Shown here in pieces: positions 8,203 to 14,560 of a DNA stretch of 64,000 nt. Numbering within the stretch: the first letter of the stretch is position 1; the number at the start of each line of letters is the position of its first letter. The notes under the pieces are model-generated. The model was not told the DNA's origin and ran no database searches. It worked only from the letters and a program-made list of their open reading frames with translations. A program made the position numbers and the translations under genes. Origin of the DNA: Micromonospora sp. KC723 (lineage in GTDB: Bacteria; Actinomycetota; Actinomycetes; Mycobacteriales; Micromonosporaceae). The stretch is from contig NZ_SMKD01000004.1 in assembly GCF_004348595.1 (NCBI RefSeq), positions 1 through 64,000 of the forward strand. The letters run 5' to 3'.

Positions 8203-8361
8203 TCAGATGGCGAGGACGTGCAGCAGCCACGCGGTGGCGGCGAACCCGCCGCCGACGAAGACCACGAACAGGACGCACATCCGCAGCGTCCGGCCCGTGC
8301 TCTCACTGCCCTCCCGCACCGTCCTCATTGTTTCGACAATTGCCCGGGAAACGAGGTTCAC
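8203..8361 (-). CDS. 52-aa single-pass membrane protein
   Basis: A small gene convergent with the double kinase. GTG start (8361) follows an AAGGGG-like ribosome site. The peptide has a charged N-terminal half (VETMRTVREGSESTGRTLR) and one strong membrane helix (MCVLFVVFVGGGFAATAWLL), ending HVLAI. Almost every codon ends in G or C as in the neighbours, which supports real coding. No family recognised. It could be a small membrane partner of the neighbouring system, or unrelated. Confidence 0.6.
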   Translation of the reverse strand: MNLVSRAIVETMRTVREGSESTGRTLRMCVLFVVFVGGGFAATAWLLHVLAI

Positions 8362-8829
8362 ATCCCACCCCTTCATCGACTGGTGTCTCTCAGGATGGCA
8401 AAGCGGTCGGCCGGGACGGCAGATCGAGATTGCGGGTATTGGACCCGGTAGAACGTTCCGCGTACTTCACTCCGCTTCTGTGCGACCTCCTTGTCAGACC
8501 CGGAGCGGGGCTGGTCGGCGAAAGGGTGGGTTGCGGCAGGTCGACTGTGTCGAAGGTGGGTGCTCCGAGGTGCGCAGCGAGGCACCAGCCAGGCTGCTGG
8601 GTGTGTCAGTACGTGCTCGGCACCGCGGTCGGCGCGGCCGCGGAAGCCGCCTGGCGGGCCAGGATGCGCCGCTCCGGCGCGGACGCGAGACCATCCTGGA
8701 CGGCCTGGCCGCGCAGCTCGATTGAGCAGCGCTCGAGTCAGCGGTATGGCGTGTGCTCACCGTGTTGCTGCTGGGGCAATTGCTGTTCGCGCCAGGGCAG
8801 TACAGGCCGGCGTTCGTCGCGGGTGGCTG
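8362..8829. other. 470-bp gap without a clear gene
   Basis: No gene is recognised. Open frames here are arginine/proline-rich GC artefacts. A short plus-strand stretch ending at 8725 (RETILDGLAAQLD) has gene-like codons and may be the tail of a lost gene. Confidence 0.35.
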
Positions 8830-9170
8830 GTTTCGCGCGGGCACCAGTACCGCTCGGCGAACCACCACCGGCGACGGCGGGACACTCGATGTCGTACTTC
8901 TGCACCGACCATCGTGTCCGTCTTGCGTCCCTGTAGCACCCGCTGCGGCGAAGCGCGCAGGCTCGCCACCCCGGTCGCGGCCGGGTCGTCAGGGTTGACT
9001 GGGAAGACCTCGAAGATGCCCCGACCAAGAATCTCGTCGTGCACCGTCGTGGTGGCGCGCAGGTAGGCGTCGCTGGCGGCCGCGATCCGCATCCCCGGAT
9101 CGAGCACCAGGCACAGCCCGGGCGCGGACTCGAACAGCGCCCGGAAGTCGACCGCGGCCGGATCGTGCCG
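8830..9170 (-). pseudogene. PAS-domain sensor remnant, frameshifted
   Basis: Minus-strand frames carry a PAS domain in order: VDFRALFESAPGLCLVLDPG, AASDAYLRATTTVHDEILGR, GIFEVFPVNPDDPAATGV, then after one frame change VQKYDIECPAVAGG and after a second change FAERYWCP. Intact relatives read straight through these blocks and continue into GAF/SpoIIE-phosphatase or kinase domains. Here nothing follows and no start is seen. It sits divergently next to the MEDS-STAS and MEDS-ATPase genes, so it may be the dead phosphatase or sensor arm of that partner-switching unit. Confidence 0.7.
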
Positions 9171-9329
9171 GCGCCCGCCGCGTCCGGACACCGTCGACCT
9201 TCGGGCGGCCCACAACGCCCGGCCGCCCGAAGAGTGTCGGCAGCCTGCGGCGGGATGGTGTGAACGCACGATGTTGGCGTCGTAGCGTGCACAATGGGAA
9301 CGACGACACGCGAGGTGATCTAGGCGAGG

Positions 9330-10205
9330 GTGCGGACGGTGGAGCGGCTCCAACTCGGTGATCACGTCTGCGCCCTCGTCGACGGTGTCGATGGCGGGCT
9401 CGAGGTGATCGCGCAAACCGTCGCGGCCGGCCTTGCCGCCGGCGACCGGGTGATGGTGTTCACGGAGTTGGTGCCGCCGGTGCAGGTGCTGGCCGGTCTG
9501 GAGGCCCGCGACGTCCTCCCCGGCCGCGAGGGTCGGGCCGGGCAGGTGCAGGTGTTGTCGGCTCGGGAGGCGTACCTGCCGGCGGGCCGATTTGAGCCGG
9601 CCCGTCTCATGGCATCGCTGCTGGGTTACGTCGAGCGGGCGACGCTTGACGGCTATCCGGGATTGCGCCTGGTCGGTGACATGGCTTGGGCGCTGAGCGG
9701 TCCGCCCGGTGTCGACCAGTTGGCGGGCTACGAGGCGCAGGTCAACCACCTCTACATGGATGGAAGGGCGCTCGGTGTCTGCGTCTACGACCGGCGTGCC
9801 TTCGACGGTGACCTGCTGCAGCGGATCTCGTACGCGCACCCCGCGACATGCGCGACGGCGGTGGGGACTGGCTGGGCCCCGCTGCTGCGTATCCGCCGTA
9901 CCGGCGATCCGTACGGGCTGCGGCTCATCGGTGAGGCGGACCTCAGCAGCGGCCAAGCGGTGGCCGCGGCGGTCGAGGCGCTGGTGGACCAGCAACCCGA
10001 CCCGGCCGCGCCCATCCACATCGATCTGGCGGACCTGCGGTTCGCCGATGCGGCGACCGCCGCGCTGCTGACGCGGCTCGCGCTACGCGCGCCTGCCGGC
10101 GTGCACCTGTTCGGATGCCACGGCCCGGTGGCAAGGGTCCTGGACTGCCTGGGAGTCACCAGGCTGCCGGCGGTACGCTTGACCGCGCCGCCGGGACGGA
10201 GCTGA
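9330..10205 (+). CDS. MEDS-domain / STAS-domain regulator
   Basis: A 291-aa cytoplasmic protein with GTG start. Residues 1-175 match the MEDS (methanogen/methylotroph DcmR-type sensory) fold: LGDHVCALVDG, VAAGLAAGDRVMVFTELV, LRLVGDMAWAL and AYEAQVN-like signals. Residues 190-285 form a STAS domain (YGLRLIGEADLSSGQAV, IHIDLADLRFADAATAALL) as in anti-anti-sigma factors. The phosphorylatable Ser of classic SpoIIAA is replaced in this segment (FADAAT), so switching may not depend on phosphorylation. The next gene starts 4 bases later and joins a MEDS to an anti-sigma-type ATPase, so the two probably form one partner-switching pair sensing a small ligand. Confidence 0.85.
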   Translation: MRTVERLQLGDHVCALVDGVDGGLEVIAQTVAAGLAAGDRVMVFTELVPPVQVLAGLEARDVLPGREGRAGQVQVLSAREAYLPAGRFEPARLMASLLGYVERATLDGYPGLRLVGDMAWALSGPPGVDQLAGYEAQVNHLYMDGRALGVCVYDRRAFDGDLLQRISYAHPATCATAVGTGWAPLLRIRRTGDPYGLRLIGEADLSSGQAVAAAVEALVDQQPDPAAPIHIDLADLRFADAATAALLTRLALRAPAGVHLFGCHGPVARVLDCLGVTRLPAVRLTAPPGRS

Positions 10206-10209
10206 TCGC

Positions 10210-11145
10210 ATGAGTACGACGACCGCGGAACCGTTCACCCATCCGGCGCTGCTGTACCGCGACGACGACGAATACCTGGCCGGTACCGTGCCATTCATCC
10301 GCGAGGGCCTGGCCGTCGGGGAACCGGTCGCGGTGGCCGTGCCCGCCGGCAACCTTGCACTGATCCGGGATGCTCTCGGCGCGGACGCCGAGCGGGTCCT
10401 GCTGCGCGACATGATGGTGGCCGGCCGCAATCCGGGCCGGATCATCCCCACCGTTCTGCTGGCCTTCGCCAACGCCCACCCGGGGCGGCGGGTGCGGTTG
10501 ATCGGTGAGCCGATCTGGGCGGGTCGCAGCGCCACCGAATATCCGGCATGCGCCCAGCACGAGGCGCTGATCAACGCCGCGTTCGCCGGCCGGCCGGCCA
10601 CGATCCTGTGCCCCTACAACACCCGGTTGCTCGACCCGGCGTGGATCGAGGACGCCTACAAGACCCACCCCGTCATGGTCGACGCCGACGGTGGCTTCGA
10701 CAGCGTCCACTACGACGAGCCCGCCGTGGTCGCCGCGGCCTTCAACCTGCCGCTGCCCGACCCGCCACCGCATGCCGCCACTCTCACGATCGACGTGTTC
10801 GCCCTACCGGCCGTGCGGCGTATGGCGGCCGAGTACGCCGAGCGGGCCGGTCTGCCAGCAGAGCGGATCGCCGACCTGGTCCTGGCCGTGAACGAGCTGA
10901 CGACCAACACCGTCCGGCACGGCGGCGGAACCGGGAAACTCGCGCTCTGGGCCGACGATGACCAGGTGGTCTGCCAGCTCGCGGACAAGGGGTGCCTCAG
11001 CGATCCCCTCGCGGGACGCATCCCCGTGCCGGCCGACGCGCTCGGCGGCGGCCGAGGCCTGCTGCTGGTCAACCAGCTGTGCGATCTCGTCCGGGTCTAC
11101 ACGACCTCGGCCGGCACCACCATCCGCGCCTACCTGCACCGCTGA
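10210..11145 (+). CDS. MEDS-domain / RsbW-like ATPase (anti-sigma-factor kinase family)
   Basis: A 311-aa protein directly downstream of the MEDS-STAS gene (4-base gap), in the same operon. Residues 10-185 are a MEDS sensory domain (HPALLYRDDDEYLAGTVPFI, RRVRLIGEPIWAGRS, CPYNTRLLDP). Residues 195-311 are a HATPase_c_2 domain with N-box AVNELTTNTVRHGGG and a G-rich lid (ALGGGRGLLLVNQLCD). Proteins of this build are usually labelled sensor histidine kinase or anti-sigma regulatory factor. They have no H-box and more likely bind a sigma or STAS partner. A hairpin at 11212 probably ends transcription. Confidence 0.87.
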   Translation: MSTTTAEPFTHPALLYRDDDEYLAGTVPFIREGLAVGEPVAVAVPAGNLALIRDALGADAERVLLRDMMVAGRNPGRIIPTVLLAFANAHPGRRVRLIGEPIWAGRSATEYPACAQHEALINAAFAGRPATILCPYNTRLLDPAWIEDAYKTHPVMVDADGGFDSVHYDEPAVVAAAFNLPLPDPPPHAATLTIDVFALPAVRRMAAEYAERAGLPAERIADLVLAVNELTTNTVRHGGGTGKLALWADDDQVVCQLADKGCLSDPLAGRIPVPADALGGGRGLLLVNQLCDLVRVYTTSAGTTIRAYLHR

Positions 11146-11211
11146 ATGGACGACGGTACGCAACGGCAGGGACCGGTCTCCGATCATGCTGCGCCGATGC
11201 GACGTTCGGGA

Positions 11212-11234
11212 CCGTGGTGGTGCATCCACCACGG
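11212..11234 (+). terminator. Hairpin after the MEDS operon
   Basis: CCGTGGTGG, loop TGCAT, CCACCACGG: a perfect 9-bp stem 67 bases downstream of the MEDS-ATPase stop. A further 7-bp hairpin (CACCGCC/GGCGGTG) lies at 11241-11257. Confidence 0.45.
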
Positions 11235-11322
11235 CTGCCACACCGCCTGAGGCGGTGGCCGGAAGGCGACGCCCAACCGTGACCGCGTGCTCTAAGCGTT
11301 CTCACCAGACGGCATAGCCCAT

Positions 11323-11357
11323 GCGGGTGGGCGGCTGTCCTCCGGCCGCCCACCCGC
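11323..11357. terminator. Strong bidirectional hairpin between convergent genes
   Basis: A perfect 13-bp GC stem (GCGGGTGGGCGGC with its complement, 9-base loop) lies 12 bases past the stop of the minus-strand oxidoreductase. It is in the right place to end that gene and to catch read-through from the MEDS operon. Confidence 0.65.
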
Positions 11358-11368
11358 GGTGCCCCGAC

Positions 11369-12748
11369 TCAGCGGGTAGCCAGCTCCTTGACCCGCGCGG
11401 CGGGCTCTACGTGGACGGGGTGCGGCGTGGTACGCCGGCCGGACCAGAGCACCCGGGCGACGATCCCCGGCGCGAAGAGCCCCGGCGGTGGCGTCATCAG
11501 GTTGGCGACGCTCAGGAAGCGCCGCCCCACGACCGGGTGCCGTGCCGCGGCGACGTGCAGCCGGGTGACGTACCCATTGAGAAAGCGGGTCCGGCGGCTG
11601 CGGGGCCCGACGACCGTCGGGTGGCGCAGATCGGCGCCGACGGCCATGTCCCACGGCACGTCGACCACCTTCGCGGCGCCGGCGAAGAAGCGGCGGGGCA
11701 GTTCGCGCCGGCCCTGCCGGAGGCAGTCGCGCAGCACCACCGCCTCCGCCGCGGCCACCGTCATGCCCTGCCCGTACGCCGGGTTGAAGCTGCACAGCGC
11801 GTCGGCGACGGCGATGAAGCCCTCCGGCAGGCGGGTGAGGTGCTCGTAGCGGCGGCGCACGCTGGTGGGCAGCCGCATCCGCTTGGGCGGGCCGAGCGGC
11901 TCCGCCCGGCTCAGCAACGCGTGCAGCTCCGGGGCGGGCAGCCGCGCGGTGAAGGCGAGGTAGCCCTCGGGGTCGGTGGGCGGGGCCTGGTCCGGGCCGA
12001 CGCCGAGCAGTGTGACCATCCACCGGTCGCCCTCCGCCGAGATGGCCACCCCACCGTGCGGGGCGTCCGGCGAGGGGCTGCTGATGAAGGCGGCGAAGTC
12101 GGCCTCGCCCGCCGTGCGGCGGTAGTCGCGGGAGACGTACACCGTGCGCGGATCCACCCGGTCCTCGACGGGCGGCTGGTAGCCGAGCTCGGCGAGCCAG
12201 GTGGGGCCGCGGTTGCCCCGGCCGGTCGCGTCCACCACCAGGTCGGCGTCGTGGCGTTCCTCCCGGCCGCCCCGGGGCAGGACCCGCGCGCCGACGATCG
12301 CGCCGCCGTCGGCGAGCAGCCCCAACGCCTCGCACCTGTCCCGGATCTCCACGTTGGGCAGTGCCCGGACCCGGTCCCGGACGTACGCCTCCAGGGCGCG
12401 CCGGCTGACGCAGAGCCCCTCCAGTCCAGAGGCGGCCCGGGGAATCCGGTGCCCGTCGTTGACCCAGATGCAGTCCCGCTGGACGTCGATGGCAACCGCC
12501 CCCTGGGTGGTCAGGTCGACGGTCAGGCCGGGGAAGAACTCCTCCAGGATCTGACGGCCCCGGGCTAGCAGCCCGTGCGAGTGCCCGCTCTGCGGCACAG
12601 CCTTGCGGTCGACGGCCTCCGCCGGCAGCTCGTCCCGGTCGAAGACGGTCACCTTCGCGTACGACTCGCTCAGCACCCGCGCGGCGAGCAGGCCGCCGAT
12701 GCTGCCGCCGAGGATGATCGCCTGCCCGGTCTGATTGGTGGTGGCCAC
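11369..12748 (-). CDS. FAD-dependent oxidoreductase (aromatic-hydroxylase/epoxidase-like)
   Basis: A 459-aa flavoprotein, GTG start with GGAG upstream. The N-terminal Rossmann motif is AIILGGSIGGLLAARVL, the middle motif for FAD/NADPH is DADLVVDATGRGNRG, and the C-terminal FAD motif is ADALCSFNPAYGQGMTVAAA, the usual order in PHBH/squalene-epoxidase-type monooxygenases. An early Q-S-G-H-S-H-G segment resembles related actinobacterial oxidoreductases. Substrate is not predictable. It stands alone, with a hairpin terminator at 11323 and a 6-bp inverted repeat at 12762 just upstream of the start, suggesting local repression. Confidence 0.85.
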   Translation of the reverse strand: MATTNQTGQAIILGGSIGGLLAARVLSESYAKVTVFDRDELPAEAVDRKAVPQSGHSHGLLARGRQILEEFFPGLTVDLTTQGAVAIDVQRDCIWVNDGHRIPRAASGLEGLCVSRRALEAYVRDRVRALPNVEIRDRCEALGLLADGGAIVGARVLPRGGREERHDADLVVDATGRGNRGPTWLAELGYQPPVEDRVDPRTVYVSRDYRRTAGEADFAAFISSPSPDAPHGGVAISAEGDRWMVTLLGVGPDQAPPTDPEGYLAFTARLPAPELHALLSRAEPLGPPKRMRLPTSVRRRYEHLTRLPEGFIAVADALCSFNPAYGQGMTVAAAEAVVLRDCLRQGRRELPRRFFAGAAKVVDVPWDMAVGADLRHPTVVGPRSRRTRFLNGYVTRLHVAAARHPVVGRRFLSVANLMTPPPGLFAPGIVARVLWSGRRTTPHPVHVEPAARVKELATR

Positions 12749-12761
12749 GACTGACTCCGTT

Positions 12762-12785
12762 TCACTGAATGGATGTCTACAGTGA
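12762..12785. promoter_or_regulatory. Inverted repeat in the oxidoreductase leader
   Basis: TCACTG and CAGTGA are separated by 12 bases, just upstream of the GTG start at 12748. The spacing suits a TetR-like dimer operator. The repeat is seen directly; the function is a guess. Confidence 0.25.
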
Positions 12786-13332
12786 GCGACAAGGCGTGGC
12801 CATGGGCAAAGCGAATTGGTGGACGGCTAGCTGACAGTTGAGCTCCCGTCGGCGGCTCCGCCACTTCCCGATCTGCGGAGCGACCGACTTCCGGTCGCCA
12901 CAATCCCTGTTCAAGGCGTATCTGTCAGCTCTGTCGATTGGTGTCGTGAGCGATATCTCAGTCGTCTACCTGTCATTGTTTGCCGGCTCTCGGCTCACCG
13001 AAAGGATGACGGGGCGAGCCAACCGGTCAGGCACCACGGAAGGAGTGGAAGGCGACGACCGGCGGAGCGACGGCCCGTCTGCGGCCCCGTACGTTCCCCG
13101 GAACGTCACCGTCCGGAGGAACGCCGGCGGTTCCGCGCTCAGCCCGGATCGACGAGATCGTGCCGCCCCGTTATGGACCCGTACAACCTGAACGTTCCCC
13201 TCCCCCGCGTTTCCTGACCGACACCAACGTCGCCACCCACTCACTGATCGCGCCGCGGACTGAGTGGGCCCGTCAACGAACGGCCCTGTCTCACGGCGAC
13301 AGATCAGTGCTGCTTGATCATGAAGACGCGGA
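12786..13332. other. 547-bp gap, probable promoter region only
   Basis: No gene recognised. The 12890-12990 part is noticeably AT-richer than the window average and probably carries the oxidoreductase promoter. A loose 7-bp inverted repeat (CCACTCA ... TGAGTGG) lies around 13240-13270. Confidence 0.4.
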
Positions 13333-13938
13333 TTACGGCGAGTTCGGAGGCTTGGCCTTCTGCGGGTAGATCGTCTCGTGGCGGGCCAGCATGGCGACGA
13401 ACTCGCCGATCTTCCGCTCGCGGGTCTGCGCCCGTTTGACGGCATTGACGCGGTGGATGAGGGCGAACCGGTTGGTCTTGGTGAGTACGTCGAACATGGC
13501 CTGGGCGGCGGGGTCGGCGGCGATGGCGGCAAGGAGGTCGGCCGGTACCTCGGCTTCCGACGACGGGGCGTAGGCCGCCGCCCACCGCCCGTCCGCCTTC
13601 GCGGCTTCCACCGCGGCGCGGCCTGGGGGCAGCATTCGCCCCTGCGCCTCCAGCCGGGCCACGTGGGCGACGTTGCGTTGTGACCAGGAACTACGGGGTC
13701 TACGAGGAGTGAACCGGATCCAGGAGCTCTCCTGATCCCGTTTACGCGCCTGCCCGTCGATCCAGCCGAAACACAGGGCCTCGTCGACCGCCTGCTGCCA
13801 GGTCAAGGTGGTGACTGTGCCACCCTTCCTGGTCAGGGCCAGCCAGACACCGGGCGACGTGGCGTGGTTGGCCGACAACCACACGCGCAGCGCGTCGGCG
13901 TCCGCGACGATCAACTCATCCAGTTCGACGCTCGCCAT
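13333..13938 (-). CDS. YdeI/OmdA-family protein
   Basis: A 201-aa cytoplasmic protein. Family signatures include the N-terminal VWLSANHATSPGVWLALTRK, then VDEALCFGWIDGQARK, WIRFTPRRPRSSWSQRN and a C-terminal helical tail, all typical of the YdeI/OmpD-associated family. The biochemical role is not settled; some members affect resistance to cationic peptides. Normal length and codon use, monocistronic, with the unusually strong palindrome at 13991 just upstream. Confidence 0.85.
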   Translation of the reverse strand: MASVELDELIVADADALRVWLSANHATSPGVWLALTRKGGTVTTLTWQQAVDEALCFGWIDGQARKRDQESSWIRFTPRRPRSSWSQRNVAHVARLEAQGRMLPPGRAAVEAAKADGRWAAAYAPSSEAEVPADLLAAIAADPAAQAMFDVLTKTNRFALIHRVNAVKRAQTRERKIGEFVAMLARHETIYPQKAKPPNSP

Positions 13939-13990
13939 GACGGGCAGGCTAACCGATGCGACGTGGCCGCGGCCTCTGCCTGTCAGCCAA

Positions 13991-14036
13991 CCCGAGTCGC
14001 CGGGCTGCCGGCGTGCCGGCAGCCCGGCGACTCGGG
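13991..14036. repeat. Perfect 22-bp inverted repeat with 2-base loop
   Basis: Arms 13991-14012 and 14015-14036 are exact reverse complements (CCCGAGTCGCCGGG at the outer end, CTGCCGGC at the inner end) around a GT loop. It is far longer than normal terminator stems in this window. It lies 53 bases upstream of the YdeI-family gene and before a TetR remnant, so no intact gene ends here. Options are a terminator of a deleted gene, an insulator, or a mobile-element end. Confidence 0.8.
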
Positions 14037-14053
14037 GCAGGACCTAGACGCTC

Positions 14054-14470
14054 AGAACGCCCATCAACGCGCAACGTTGTGTCGCATTCTGGCGTGGGCT
14101 GCCCGGCACGACCCACGGAAGCGGACCACGGCGAATCGCGGAGATCCTCGACGCAACCCTGCCCCCCACTCGCCGAACGGGGTACGGGCGACTCACGATC
14201 GAGGGCGTCGCCGAGCGCGCCGGCGTGAAGAAGGCCACCTACCGCTGGTGGCCGTCCAAAGCCGCACTGCTCGGCGCGGCTCTGAAGCGCCGCGACGCGG
14301 GGCATCCGGGAGTGCTGCGCACCTTCGAGGAGAACCGGGCGGGCGCCCGCGACGACGTACCCGAAACTGCGCCAGGGACGCGGCAGCCCGTCCCCGTACC
14401 GGCCGCGCCACCCATGGTGGTCAACCGCAGCGCCGAGGTGTCGATGCCGTGGTCACCGAAGAGCAGGTAA
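14054..14470 (+). pseudogene. TetR-family regulator remnant
   Basis: An open frame without a start codon encodes a TetR DNA-binding head: RIAEILDATL, GYGRLTIEGVAERAGVKKAT, YRWWPSKAALLGAALKRR. The normal VYRWW has lost one residue, and the loop LLAERGYG is corrupted to PTRRTGYG. After about residue 85 of the frame the sequence no longer resembles the ligand-binding domain, and the frame stops at 14470. There is no upstream start, as a TAG lies at 14045. A dead regulator. Confidence 0.7.
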
Positions 14471-14560
14471 GGCATCGCGCACGCCCAGGCTTGGCAGAGG
14501 AGCCATTCACAGTCCTCTTGGCGCACCGCGCCGCCGTCGTCGCATCGCCGCTATAGCCGT

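Noticed and set aside
8757-10019. 420-aa minus-strand frame
   Set aside because: Its first two thirds are antisense to the MEDS-STAS gene. Only the last part (PAS remnant at about 8830-9170) is meaningful.
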